From: Pterobdella sp. o SKG-2022
Taxonomy: Eukaryota; Annelida; Clitellata; Hirudinida; Piscicolidae
DNA: 64,000 bases
Direction of reading: 5' to 3'
Assembly (NCBI GenBank): GCA_964035795.1
Contig: OZ038320.1
Location: 7,524,671 to 7,588,670 of the forward strand
Shown one piece after another: positions 35,717-56,551 of this stretch. The notes under the pieces are model-generated. The model had not been told where the DNA came from. It ran no database searches and saw only the letters and a list, made by a program, of their open reading frames with translations. A program made the translations under genes and the position numbers. Each line of letters starts with the position of its first letter. The first letter of the stretch is position 1.

Positions 35717-38700
35717 CTAGAAACGACGAGGCCTCTTAACATCAGGACCATTAGGTACAGCGTTAAAACTGTTGATTAGTGGCATATTAGGCATGCCATT
35801 AGAAGGAGCATTTGGGTGAAGGTGACTACGTCCAGGATTAGCATTGGGAGGGAAGGCTGCCGCATTATCAAAACGTACTCCGTGCTGGACAGGTCGCTAA
35901 TACAATTGAGAAGATAACAATGATAGTGATGTTGTGTTTTGAGTGTTTTATAGATTTGAATGCTTTTTTGATATATTTCATAATCGGATGTTGTCTTGTG
36001 AATTTTAGATATTTTTTGTCATTTTGATATCCATACTTGTGTTAATTTTTTGATTGGTTAAGAATATTCAAATTTCTCAATCACAACTTAATTTTTTATA
36101 GTACAATAAAAAACCAAAATAAGTAACATCTCCCAAAGGTAGGAAAACGATAATAATATTTATTTCAAAGAATTATTGACATTCCACATATATAGTTTGT
36201 GTTCATAGGCATCACGTAATTTACGATTATTCTCAACTTCTTTCCATCTCTACATGTTTCTTCCAGGGTATGGAGTACTTGCACTGGTTTGTTTCAGTCC
36301 ACTTTTAGGTGAGAGAATGGGTCTTTTTAATGTTGGCCACCAAGTAAGGGTAGGTCTACCTTGCTTTAGTTTCTCAGGTTTTATGGCTTCTTGTAGCGCT
36401 TTACGAGCGTGAGTTTCCTCTGGCAGTCTCATCAGCATTCCACTATAACAACTCAATTTTTTAATTCTCAAGATATAGCCTTCTTTTATATAAGATATAA
36501 ATATTGAATATCAAATAAATTTGAGTAATATTATATATCAAGATAACATCTGTATCAAACAATAATACAGTCGGTCTGGTTGCTAATCATTGTCCAAATC
36601 CTATTCCATAATAAATGTATATAGATAGCTATTAATAAAACAGAGCAAAAGTTTATTTGTATATAAACATGTATCTGCTGCCAACAAAAACAAGTCCTTG
36701 ATACAAAATCTCAAATTTTAATGTAATTTCAATTATAACTTCTGTTAATTCTTCATGAAATTGAAACCATCAGGTAATTATTATAAATATTTCCTAAAGA
36801 TAATGGTGTAACTTTATTAATGTCTTAAGATGATGAGTATGAAAGTCAATTAGCCACTACTCACATAAAATGTTTTTTTCTCTCACTTATTATTTGTCAC
36901 TTCAAATAGATGTTTACTGAAGTCTATTTATAATTTTATGGTATGAATGTATATTTGATATTTCAGAACTGTTCAAAAAACGATGATAAAAAAGTATGAA
37001 GAATGGAAAATAAAAAATATCAAGAAAAATTCTATAAAAAAGCTCATTTAAATTGCTGTTTAACCCATAACTCTTGTTCTATTAAAACCATCTTTATCAA
37101 AGAAAATTTTCGTGTACCAAAGGTAACAAAGATTTCAATGAGGAATGTAGTTGAAAAAAAGTATAGTTTTATACAATACGCAAGTATTTTCAATCACTCC
37201 CATGAAATAATATAAACTCATGTTATAACCATTATTCTTCAAATTCCAAATTTTAATTTTTTGTAAAAAATTTGCTCACACTTGGTATTCATTTCACTTT
37301 TGAATATTTTAATTTGTATATGCAAATCACTGGTTCTTTTGATTGTATTTCATTATGTAAATAGGTTTAAAACATGTTATATTTGAAATTATTCAAAACA
37401 AACTCAAGCAAAATCTATTGAAAACACATGAAATACTCAAAATACAACTCTGTGACTCAACCCCTAAAAGCACCTTACAGACCTATTGAAAACATTTAAG
37501 CAAACACTTTAAAAAACTATTGTAACACACACAAGTCACAACACTCACCACTTTAGGATCCCCCAGAAGAGCTGTGTTGAGAGGTGGCCTGGTTAGCAGT
37601 CCTACACGCTGCATGCCTGGAGAAGTACCGAGCAGTGTGTTGCCCATGTAAGCTCCCATGCCTCCCTGAAAAGGTAATGTACGTAGATATTCATTCATCA
37701 TTATTATTATGAATGGAACTTATATTTATAAAGACAAATCTTCATGTATCCTCAGAATATATGTAGTTTACTTCCCATGCAGATATATATAAACTTATAG
37801 ATAGGTAGGCATGAAGTGTACCAATCGAATGCCAGGGGGTGCTGCAGGGGGTTGCAAGGCACCAGGAGCTGCACTTCTTTCCACTCCACGAGTCTGAAAT
37901 GAATGTGACCATAAATAAGTTTTAATTCCTCGGTGCTTTTCTTAATGCACAAAGCAGAAAGGAACTTGATCAATTGTATTCATTAAAAAATTTAATTTGA
38001 TTCACAGTCTAATTTCTTTAAAAAAAAGATTTTGACTATATTGTGATATGAATTTTTATCGCCAGATACCTTGGCACACGTTAACCTATATGGACATACT
38101 CTATTTTATAATACTTAAGTGCCAACAAATATGTGAATTTGAAAAATAGCAATAACTAAAAACTAAACTGAAAGTTAAATATTAGGCGCCTGGCAGAGGT
38201 AGGTAGGTTAAAAACTAAAAATATAAATTAATCTTTAAAAATCAAACAAATGATAAACAAACAATGAATGGTGGGTCCAAGCTTTTTGTGGAGTCAGTTG
38301 GTCTTCTGTGTAAAAGACTGTCTTCCCCTTTCATAACCATTTGCCTCATATCATCATCAAACAAACGAGGTTTCTGATCATCATCTTTACGCCTGCGTGT
38401 TTCATATTTACATATAATGAAAGTTGAAAATTATCATATTTTTCATAAAAACTTGTTATTAGAATTGCAACATTTTGAACTTAACATACATATTTTCCAT
38501 TTTTCTCTTGTTTTCATCAATTCTCTTTTCCAGTATTCTTAATTCTTCTTGCCTTCTTTGAACATCTGTATTATGAATATATCATTATTATTTTGAACTC
38601 TAAAATTTGTATTATATATTGAATCACTTAATAAATCAAAAAATTAATAAATGTGAGTCAATACAGCACAAGATTATAGAATCAGTACATTAAACTCAAC

Positions 38701-39860
38701 AAAAAGCTCAAACTCCACCTTGCATAATCATGTGTTTCCGCTGTTCAATGGCTAGGTTGGCTTGATCTGCCTCAAGCTTTGACACTTCTTCAGCAAAATT
38801 CTTTTTCAATAAGTCTTCTTGTTCTTTATAAAGAAGATACAACTTCTTCCATTTGTGGCCCATGTCTGCCTCCAAAGACCCAGGAGGAGCAAATCTTGCT
38901 CCCTGCTCTCTTTCACTGCAAGCAAAATATTAAATTATCATAAACCTATTGATTACATATTTATAACTAAAAAAACATGAAGAATACAAACTGCAATAAC
39001 TCAGGAGTCTTAAAAACAAAGAGCTCAGGAAGACCATCCAATTCATCATTTGGCTCGTACTTCTCTACTTCAATGGGTCTTGGCTGACTGTAAAACAAAA
39101 AGGATTGGAAATTTTCATTATTGAGTAAAATTACTATAATATTCAGTATAATAGTAATTAGATGATGAACAAACTTCGTCATGAAGAATACTCCTTCAGA
39201 TATTCTATTAATAGCATTGAATGCTGATTGTTTACGAGCAAATTCAACAATCCCTTCACCAACAGGCTTTCCTTTATCATCCACTATAACTACAGCTCTT
39301 TCGATTTCTCCAAACATGGAGAAAGTACTTTCAAGAAGCTCATTTGAGATACACAAAGGAAGGTATTTGATTTTTATAGCGGCGTGGTGACATGCCATTC
39401 TCACCCTGAGGTATCTTCCTCCTCGGATAGGTATACCGTCCAACTCAGCTCTTGCTTTTTCGGCAAGTTGTCTAGTTTCCTGTAGTGGTTTTATTTTCAA
39501 TAAATTTTTCATGATTAAAAATAATTTAAAACCTACTAATTTAATAAATCCAAATCCGCGATTCGAGTTTACAAAAACATCTTTGCAGGGACCGAACTTT
39601 TCAAACAAATTTCTGAATTCATTATCTTTCATATCATTTGGAACATTCCCTACAAATAACTGGCATCTGCCTGAAAATGGTTTGTCTTTACTGGATAGAT
39701 GAGGGTAAACTATTTGAGGTGGAGGTTTTCCAATATGGCCTGGTACTTTTGGATCATCATTTTTTTGTGGAGTTTTGTTTTTCGCATTATTTCTATCATC
39801 ATATACACGGTCATTCGAACTATTTCTACTTTGACTTCTATAACTAGGAGAGCGTTTCAT
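35717..39860 (-). CDS. DBHS-family RNA-binding protein (NONO/SFPQ/NonA type, 498 aa)
   Basis: Nuclear RNA/DNA-binding protein of the Drosophila-behaviour-human-splicing family; its members dimerise and act in transcription, splicing and paraspeckles. Exons on the minus strand: 39860-39537, 39479-39175, 39087-38992, 38915-38719, 38565-38490, 38392-38263, 37893-37822, 37665-37549, 35896-35717 (1497 nt). Domains in order: a basic Ser/Arg N-terminus; RRM1 with CQLFVGNVP and RGFGFIKL (residues 101-108); RRM2 with IKYLPLCISNELLESTFSMF and RAVVIVDDKGKPVGEGIVEF; a NOPS segment (QPRPIEVEKYEPNDELDGLP); a charged coiled coil starting HEREQGARFAPPGS; a Pro/Gly-rich linker; and a terminal VKRPRRF resembling the KRRRY end of NONO. 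The long last intron holds a LINE relic. I cannot tell whether it is closer to NONO, SFPQ or PSPC1, since invertebrates usually have one member. Confidence 0.95.
36250..36471 (-). mobile_element. LINE C-terminal remnant
   Basis: A 73-codon minus-strand frame reads GMLMRLPEETHARKALQEAI, then KQGRPTLTWW. This is the familiar C-terminal motif of non-LTR retrotransposon ORF2 proteins (a G-x-L-x-R-x-P segment, then a GRP-x-x-T-W motif). Only this end remains, within the last intron of the DBHS gene. Confidence 0.65.
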
Positions 39861-40140
39861 TTTTTAGCTTTTAAACTATACGTGAGTAGAAAATTTAGAA
39901 TAAAATGGCTATTCAGAATAACAAAGCAGGCACGCTTGAACAGCAACTCATTACTTATTCAAACAACGACTACAAAAATAAAATTTAAATAACGTTTTAT
40001 TTAAATTCAAAGAATATGTTTAAAATTGAAAAAATTTTAATAAATAATTTTAAAATTTTATCTTGCTAAAATTCACTTTTAAATTTTATCAAATTTTATT
40101 TAACGTTAGTTTGATTAAATGTATTTAAAAAGTACTGAAA
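39861..40140. promoter_or_regulatory. shared divergent promoter region, DBHS / UNK
   Basis: Only 280 bp separate the start codons of the minus-strand DBHS gene and the plus-strand UNK gene, so both 5' UTRs and core promoters must lie here or overlap it. The DNA is AT-rich, with no clear TATA box or CpG island. A bidirectional promoter is inferred from spacing alone. Confidence 0.6.
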
Positions 40141-43100
40141 ATGTCTAATAGTACAGTGATTGTCAGACAACAAGAAAAACCATCCCATTATAAGTAGGTC
40201 AAATTTTTTTGTATACCTTATTAACGGTCAACATCCTTCAATTCATGAATCATTTTTTACAGCTATTTAAAATCTTTCCGTGTGGAACAATGCAATGATT
40301 TTGTACATTTCCAATGTCCCAAACACAAGCCTTTTAGTTGTTTTAATTGGCATTTTCCTAACCAAAAACGCAGACGGCCTGTCTTAAATAGAGATGGAAA
40401 ATTTAATTACAGTGCCGATCAGTACTGCACAAAATATGATGAGTTCACTGGATTATGTTCTGATAAAGATGCGTTAGCTCAAAAATAATTATTTCAATAT
40501 TTAAATCATAATCGACATAAAACTGTGTACTTATAGATGCCCTTTGTTGCACAAAACGGTTGGAGATACAGAACATCTTTACCACCTAAGACATTACAAA
40601 GTTTTTGATTTTTTTTTTATTTATTAACGTTTTAATGTTTTTTAAAATAAACTCTGTTTTTTTGTAATTTACCATAATTTTAAATCATATTTTCAGATAA
40701 ACTTCAACTTGTGTATGAATAAAGTAAACCTTTCAAAATGACTCAGGTGGAGTTGTGTTCAGGAAGTTTAAACAACCAAGGCCAGTGTGAACGAAATGGC
40801 CTACATTGTGCCTTTGCCCATGGTTCCAATGATCTCCGACAACCTGTGTTATGTGTCAATGAACGTAACCAAGGAGGAAAGGTTTTCACTTATTATATTT
40901 CTTAATCTGTCATATAAGCCATTTTTTTTTAATTCTCAAACATCACTATTATTTTCTATGCTAGAGTTGTTTTAGTTTTATTATTTTGAAATACTTCATG
41001 TATTTTGGTATTCATTGATTAATCTGTTTACAAAAATTTCGAATTATTTCAATTTGAAAAAATTTTTTTTCATGTCTTTATTTATCTCAATTTGTTATCA
41101 CATATATATTTTGTATGCTTTTGTGTTAAAATGGCATCATCAAATATCTTCCTAAGGAAAAAACATTAGAAATCAAACCAGCAGAAAAAATTCACATTGA
41201 GGACTCTCTATGGAATGGTGAGTCTCCCATTTTCGGGACTGCTTACAACATTTTGCCAAAGTTTTTTTCACCTCATTCTAAATAATTATTTTTTTATTAT
41301 CATTAATCGTTTTACACTTAAACTAAGTTTTTGATTTTTTCAAAATTATTAATGATTATGTCAAAATTCTCTCAGTCAAATTTTTTCTTAAAACTTCAAG
41401 ATAAAAGCCATTTGTTGAACAACTTCAAAACAAAAGAATGTCCAACACCTAATACACATAATAGTTCTCTTTGTCCTCACTACCATCATCCCCTTGAACG
41501 CAGAAGATCTCCTAGTGTCTTTCAATATAGGTATCAATAATTTAATGTCTACTATTATTATTGTTAAAACTTTCGTTTTGAGTCAAGTCAGTTAAGAAGA
41601 AAAAAAAATTGAAAACACAAATAAAAGAGTTTTTTCCGTTATTCGCAGTTTTAACAAATCTTCATGACTGTCAAACATTACGCTTTCGGCTTTCAGATTT
41701 CTTTTTAGCGCAGTCGTTTGTGGTCTACCCACTAGAAGTTTGGATGTAGCTATCGATCAATCAATCAAATCCTTTTTATAGCCCGTTTTCCTTTACCAAG
41801 GGTTGAGCTTTTTGAAGGTTCTATCTCGAAGTCGGCCTTTCCATTCAGAGCGATTGAGTGGATCCGCACAAACCATGTCTAGCTTTCTTTTATCAATCAA
41901 TATGAGCTCATTCCAAGTCTTTTTAGGCCTACCAAGCTTCTTGCAAGTGTCTAAATCCAACTTTCGCATTTGAGAAATCCAACCCATGCTACGCTCTACA
42001 TGTCTGAACCACCTCATCCTGCTTGTACGAAGAACTACCTCAACATCCCGAATGCCAAGTTTTGAAAGGAGTGAGTGAGAGCAAACGTTATCATTCGTTT
42101 TGATGTTGCACATCCAGCGAATCATGGCAAAGTCATTTCGTCTAAGGCGGTTCAATGTGGAAACTGTTACGAGCCATGTTTCAGCAGCATGTAACATAGC
42201 TTTTCTGACACAGGTTGAATAGACACGGCCTCTGGTCAATAATGATAAATGACGATTAGCAAGGAGTGGAAGAAGTTGGCAAAATTTAGCCCAGGCACAC
42301 TTACAACGTGTTATTGAAGCAAGCTCACATCCAACATCTGCAGATAACATATCTTCAAGATAGCAGAACTCTGGGACAACTTCCAGTTTTTCATCACCAA
42401 TCATCACTTCCTTTACTAATCTCCCATCAACAGGCCGTGCTGTACCAAGGCAACGAGCGCATCGGAAGTTAAGATCCAAAGTTAGAGGGCCTTTTATGCC
42501 GCTGCATTTCTTGTGTACCCATTGCCTGCAGCCTCCACACTGAATAGCATTTTTACCCACATCTGCTTGGCATACACCACAAGGATACTTCCCAGATTTT
42601 CTCAACACATCAAGGTTTGAACCAGAAACCATTAGCTTTGTCTTACCCATATTCACTTCAACCCCTTTTTCTCCATCTCCGATCTCCATGTTCTCAACTT
42701 CACTAATAGTTCATTTATGGACTGAGCACTTACCTTTAAGTCGTCAGCATACAAGATTTCCCAAGAGCAACCTGTACGTAACTCCATAGATAAAGCTTTC
42801 AGCACAATAACAAAAAGTAATGGATTAAGAACAGAACCTTGATGGACACCTACCCAAACATCAAACGAGTTGCTATACTCATCACCAACTCACACCCTAC
42901 TTCTCACTTCCTTGTACATGGATTGTTCAGTTCTCACAAGCCATTCATCAATTTTCAATTTACGCATACTCCACTAAATCACTTCTCGTAGCACTCTGTC
43001 AAAGGCTTTCTCTAGATCAATGAATGCTAAGTAGAGGGGCTTACCAGCAACCAGATGCTTTTCCTGTAACTGACGGAGGAGAAATATGGCATCAGTTGTA

Positions 43101-46100
43101 CCCCGACCTTGCATAAAACCACATTGCATATCATTAATCACCACTGTCTGATAGAACCTTCCACTACGCGCTCCAAAACCTTCATAACCTGATCAATTAA
43201 CTTCAAACCCCTATAGTTAGACCTGTTTAAACATCACCTTTACCCTTATATACACTGACTATGTGACTTTTCTGCCACTCAAACGGTATACGGTTCTCAA
43301 AGATGATGTCTTCAATGAGATCTCGAATCATACTAGCATCACTTGAGCCTGCGGCCTCGAGCGTCTCAGCAACAATACCTGAAGGACCCGCTGCTTTCTC
43401 AAGGCTCATTTTATTAATGGCCTTTCTAACCATTGCTGTAGTGATAGGTTCACTAGGACCTTCCACGGGATAAACTTCGGACAAACCACCTGGATTCCAT
43501 GAAAACTCCACATTGAGAAGGTGCATATAATGCTCTCTCCATGCTTCTTTTTCGGAATCAACATCCAGGGACATTTGGCCAATATTATTTCTCACCGATT
43601 TATCCCCAATGACGTCCTGGTTCTCTCGCCGCATTTGCTTAGCCAGTCGATATATCTCAACAGATCTGGCATTGGTTTTTTTGAACGCAATCTTCTCAGC
43701 ATGAGTTTTGGCTATGTGTACAGCAAGGTTGGATGCACGTTTAGCCGCCTGATGAGCATCTCTGTTTCCTCCTGCCTTCCATACTTTGAAACATTTGCGT
43801 TTGTGGGACACAGCTTGCTGCATCTTATCATTCCACCACCAAGTCTGCCTCTTCCAGGTATGTTTTGCAGAGACTCCACAAACCTGTTTTGTAGCATTAA
43901 TCAAATTGTTTTTCAGGTACTTACAACGTTCATCCAAAGTTTTACCAGTTTCATTTCCTTGGATTAATGCATTGAAAAAATTAGAAAATTCAACTTGATT
44001 TCCAAAGTCTTTTAGTTTCCAGACTTTTGTACGAGGAACAAACCTTCTTTTGAGGTGAGCATGAGTGCAAACCTTGAAGTCACCGACCACCAGTCTACGC
44101 TGTGTTGCACACTCCTCCCCAACAATGACTTTCACATTAGAGACCATTTTTCTAAAACTTCTCATACATTATGTAGTCAATTTGGGATTTACAATCTCCT
44201 GACTGGTATGTAACCAGATGTTCAAATTTTTTCTTGAACCAGGAGTTACCAACAACCAGCTCATTGGCAACAGCAAATTCCAGCAGTCTTTCACCTTCAT
44301 GGTTTCTTTTTCCCAAAGCCTGTCCACCATGCACATCCTCAAAAGCAGTAGAGTGTGATCCTATATGGCCATTCCAGCCTCCACTTATGATTAGCTGTTC
44401 CGAAGATGAAACTCTAGCTATGGTGGATTGAAGCGCATAATAGAATTGATCTTTTACACTCTCACTAAGGTTAGCTTGAGGTGCATAAACACTCACAAAA
44501 ACAAACACAACTGATCCAACCACCATTCGAATGAGAATGATTCTATCTAAAATTCTAATTACTTCAAACACTTTCTCCCACCACTTCTCAGCCAGTAGAA
44601 CTCCTACACCACAAGTGCCCTCATCATTCCCACAACCAAAATACTTATATCGAGTCTCTGCCTGCAATGATTTTAAGGTTGGTCTTCCAACTAGTCTCTT
44701 GTAAACAACACAGATTGACTCTCCTCCTTGACATGGTTTTCACCACTTCAGAAGCCTTACCCCTCATCGAACCAAGATTTAAAGATTCGACTCGAAAAGG
44801 ACTTTCATTAACTTTGTGGCAGTTTTTCTTGAAGGATGCCCTTCCTTTCGACCACTCTTTTTCAGATTTTTTTTCTTTTTTTTTGGCTGGACCTGCAATT
44901 AAGCGATAGTCTGGCTCAGTTCGTGTGTTTTGTTCATCCTGTATAGTTCTTCTAATTTCAATATTTTTGGCAAAAAAAAACTCCTACCAGTCGTCTTGAA
45001 AGACGGTGATGAAAAAAAAATTAAACTGGTTTCATCAGTCTTTGTTAGAGTCCAGGTTTCGCAGTTGTATAGTAAGATAGGCATCACGTAAGCATTGGAC
45101 AATCTAACTTTTTTTTTTTGATAATTAATCTTTTTTCCAAAGTTCCCAATGCTTGTATATAGCTGCTATTGTTAATGTCTTACGTTTTTTTATTTCTTGC
45201 TTCATTGATAGTATTGTTCCTAGTTTTTTCAAATTGAGACTATCTAAGTTTTTATGATTTATTTTGACTATTTCCATTTTACTTTGATTTACTGTAAGTT
45301 TTCTTTGAGTGCATTATATATGTTTGAAATATCTACTTGGTTTTTTTTTGGTGAAGTCATAGGTTTTCATTAGTTTGGTTCTACATATGGTATCAAAAGC
45401 GGACGACATATCGATGCTTGTTACAACTATTTCATCTTTTGTTTTGTAGGTAGTCGCCATGTTAAATCTGTGTGTCCATATGACATCTTCCGTTGATCTT
45501 CCTTTTCTGTACCTTGATTGTGTCTGTCCGATAAAATCATCTGCAGCCTCACAACTTCTGTGGAGGGTGATCATGGACAGAATTCTTCTTTACATTGGCA
45601 CAATGCAAATTAGGTCTCAGATTGTTTGGGGTCTGTGGTTTTTTTGGTTTTGGTATGGGAATTAATATTACAGTATTTATGCCAATCTCTTTGCCGTTTA
45701 ATGTCTATTAAACAATGAATAAATATGTTCATCAAAAAGCGCAGTGAAATGTGCCAAGAATAACGAGTGTGGCTTGGGAGATGCATGCAAATACAGCCAC
45801 AATGGTGTTGAACTGGATTACCATCCTGACGTTGGCTTCAAATCATTTAAATAATAATTCACTAATTGCTTTTCGAAATCACCTATTTATTTTTTAATGT
45901 TAATTAAAAATAAATATTTTTTCCATCATTTACATTCACTTCCCTCAGATGTTCAGGACAATCTTATGCAATAATGACCAGCCGCATTCTCCAGTCTTTT
46001 GCGCCTTCATTCATTCTGCTAAGAGCACTTCGAGCGTCATCCCTTCATCGTATGTAACATCTTCTTCTTCATCCTCTTCCATGAACTTCCACGCCACTAT

Positions 46101-47799
46101 ACCCACTTCAATCGGCGTTATCGATGATAAAACTGATTCAGAAAGCAATCTATCGCATTCTAAATCAGACATAGCTCAAGAAGAACACTTTTACGATGTT
46201 TTGGACGCCATTTCTGATTATAAAATCACCAACAATAATACAAGTAACGCTCAGAATGTTGTCAATGAAACGGCTGTATACACACCCCCTATCGAAAACG
46301 TTCCTTTCACCAATGATATCGCATACATCAACCCTTGTGGTCCTATTGGAAGGAATTTTGTTGTAAGTTACCTTGATTTACAGACACTTTTACAAGTTTT
46401 GAATTTAGTGAAATATTTTTATTTAAAAAAACATTTTTGTTCAACAAATTGGGTCATAATTTTGTTAAGTTTAGTTTCATCTTGAATTTTAAAATATTTC
46501 TAAATTTGATATTATTTCATTAAATAACAGTATATATTGTGAATAATTAGCTTTCAAAATGGGAACTATATAAACACGATTAAATTTTTGATTAAGATGG
46601 AGAAATTTATACTTTTATGGTGTTTTTAGGATTCAAATCAGTCTATCTGTTCAACTATAGTGGTTTTTATGGAATATTGTTCAAATTTGACAGGGAGACA
46701 TAGATGAAGTGAAAGATCCTTATTTACCCCAGGAAACGAAAGGTTTACTTAAACAATATACTTCTACCAATTTCAAAATGGCATAAGTAATTTTTTTTAT
46801 AAATTTAATTAATTTTTATAAGATTTTCACATATGAAGATTTATTCAAGGTAATTTGGATGAAGATTCCCGTCCGATCCATCCACCAGGATTTGAAAAGA
46901 AACTCGTTAATGAAAACGAGATTTCAAAGGTGCATTTTAATATCAAACGATTATACTTGGAAAAATTTTTTTTCATACTATTAAAACTATTTGTTCAAGC
47001 GTACACAACATTACATACGTCTATCACCCCAGACTGGGGTTTGCACATTTGATAGGTTGACGATGTGCACCCTACTTATATGAATTATTATAGTTATAAA
47101 TTTAGCTTTTTATACTTACCGTAAGGCATATAATAATATCTTAAATAAATTCTTTTAATTCAATTAGATTGAATTAGGATAGTATCTTAAATTTTTATCA
47201 ACGATATTGGTCGTTAAACAGATGCGTTCGGAAAAAGCAGAGTTGCTGAGAAGGCTACAACAAGAGGTTGCATTGAAAGAAGCTGCTTTAAAAGAGAGGG
47301 ATAAGGTGTTTTTACATCAATTTCTATCAAACTTTTATTACTAGGTTTTTTGTAAAAGTTTATGTTTTTAATAAAAGTTTGCGTTTTACATGTATATTAT
47401 TTCAGATTCTTTCGTTGCTCGAGAGCTTCAAAATGCAGGCAGAAGACCAGAACGTACTACAGCATTTGACAGATGGGTGTCGACTTGAGAACCTCAGTCT
47501 ATGCTCGCTCTTCAAACTACAATCTAGACTAAATGAAGATGTTGCCAAAATTAACAAAGTTCTATTCATAATTTTACTTTTTTCAACTTGCTCATAAATT
47601 ATAAATTCGTGTAAGGACTTGATGAATCCCACTGCAGGCGATGTTCGAAGCTCAACAGGCCTCCGAACAACGATGCAGCCGATGTGTTGATGCAGTGGCT
47701 CGAATGGGTCTGTCGTGCGGCCATTGTGCCTATTGTTACGCCTGTTACATCGCCCAAGTGGCATGTCCACAGTGCGCCACTCCCGTCTTCAATTATTAA
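40141..47799 (+). CDS. UNK: Unkempt homolog, CCCH zinc-finger/RING RNA-binding protein (561 aa)
   Basis: In known animals Unkempt binds mRNA through a cluster of CCCH fingers and controls translation and cell shape. Exons: 40141-40193, 40263-40472, 40537-40600, 40747-40881, 41157-41217, 41401-41530, 45740-45830, 45949-46362, 46694-46742, 46850-46929, 47222-47305, 47406-47558, 47638-47799 (1686 nt). Diagnostic segments: FRVEQCNDFVHFQCPKHKPF; GKFNYSADQYCTKYDEFTGL; CPLLHKTVGDTEHLYHLRHY; CERNGLHCAFAHG; FKTKECPTPNTHNSSLCPHY; CGLGDACKYSHNG; HPPGFEKK. A coiled coil (EKAELLRRLQQEVALKE) and a C-terminal RING-like CSRC...CGHCAYCYACY...CPQC end the protein. It is shorter than human UNK (about 810 aa), mostly in the central low-complexity part. 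Exon 9 must end at 46742; reading on to the next gt gives an in-frame stop, possibly a short alternative isoform. The 4.2-kb intron 41531-45739 is filled by antisense LINEs. Confidence 0.93.
41752..44810 (-). mobile_element. RTE-like LINE, near full length but inactivated
   Basis: The minus strand encodes, in order: an AP endonuclease (start MRGKASEVVKTM near 44770; GGWNGHIGSHSTAFED and SQIDYIMYEKF at 44152-44667); a linker and N-terminal reverse transcriptase (43227-44165, ending SHIVSVYKGKGDV); the catalytic core with YADD at 42751-42740; and a C-terminus (41793-42689) with a PHD/RING-like finger (CGVCQADVGKNAIQCGGCRQ, then WVHKKCSG) followed by the RMRWFRHVERS region. Frameshifts and an in-frame stop after LREVI make it inactive. 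The + strand 5' end shows atca repeats, the mark of the 3' tail. A truncated sibling is at 7065-7627. It lies antisense inside a UNK intron. Confidence 0.9.
44890..45640 (-). mobile_element. second LINE fragment, different family
   Basis: Minus-strand frames give a reverse-transcriptase piece (DDFIGQTQSRYRKGRSTEDV, then VTSIDMSSAFDTI) at 45314-45574 and a C-terminal piece (YVMPILLYNCETWTLTKTDE) at 44899-45102. Sequence between them is deleted or scrambled. It differs from the adjacent LINE, so two insertions piled up in the same UNK intron. Confidence 0.8.
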
Positions 47800-48799
47800 G
47801 ACTATATTCATGGAATTTTAATTTAAGCTTATTTTGATATTAAAAAAACTATCAATTTTTATTGTGTGTTGAAAGTAAAAAAAGACGTTGAGAACCAGCA
47901 ATGTAGCAGGTTCAAATTTCCTATGCGTAAAAACACTACTACATTTTGAGGCATAGCTCCGAAAATATACAAACACGTCTAAATCGTTCATATTAGAAAC
48001 AATGCCACGATTTATAATGCACATACACATAAACCTCACACTATTATGCGTGTTTCTATATATATGGCATACTAGAAACATCATAATAACAAAATAAACA
48101 ATGAAATGCAATATGAAACGTGGCCGTGATATTAACGATGTATGCTGCCTGTGTCCATTCAGCCTTTCAATCCCTTAATGTTACTTTAAACAACAGTTTA
48201 AATATAACTTAATTATCATTGTTCACTTATTTGAAAGTTTCATAACGTAAAAACTTAAACATCGTAAGGCGCAAAAACATACAAAGATTATTCGAAAACA
48301 ATGTATTTAACAATAGCCTTGAATTAATATACAAAATTTGTCGTTTAGTCACTAACAATTAAATTGTATATAATTAATATCATTATCCAATGATATAAAC
48401 CCGCATTTAATGTGTGGGTTACGGATTCTTGACTAGAAAAAAATAATCTTACCATCGAATGGCATGGCCGCCTCATAGTTGAACGAAGGGCAGTGGAGAA
48501 CTACGCATAAAAACGAACATTTTAACAATAATCGTCATTAAAGAGTATCTTTCGAAAATTAATTTGCTACGTATAAATATACACATATACAAGCATATTA
48601 TATATAAAGCTTGGAAATACATTAATAGCAGTTTGATTAATAAAATAAATAAATTTTGACCATTATGAACAGTTACAATTTTGCATTATGCTATCTTCAA
48701 GTACAAATCTTAAAATTTTTCAAAATTTCTTCAAGAATCGCTTTGAAAATACGCATATAAAATAAATAAATGATTTTAAACAAACTCATAACAATCGTC
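47800..48799. other. convergent 3' intergenic region, UNK / PTEN
   Basis: Holds the 3' UTRs of UNK (plus) and PTEN (minus), which end 1,000 bp apart. No classic UNK polyadenylation hexamer lies within 60 bp of the stop; aaataaac occurs near 48090. An exon-like island is at 48453-48500. Confidence 0.5.
48453..48500 (-). other. orphan exon-like island
   Basis: On the minus strand a 48-nt GC-rich segment is bounded by an acceptor (gcgtag) and a strong donor (gtaagatt). One frame reads LHCPSFNYEAAMPFD and a second is also open. It lies 300 bp past the PTEN stop and fits no gene model here. It could be an alternative PTEN 3' exon, a relic of another gene, or chance. Confidence 0.3.

Positions 48800-56551
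<7,752 letters not shown>

Noticed and set aside
43521..44909. Several + strand ORFs of 60-148 codons
   Set aside because: Opposite-strand shadows of the LINE endonuclease and reverse transcriptase.
47025..47050. Short palindrome around accccagactggggt in a UNK intron
   Set aside because: A 5-bp-stem hairpin of this size is expected by chance and nothing around it suggests function.
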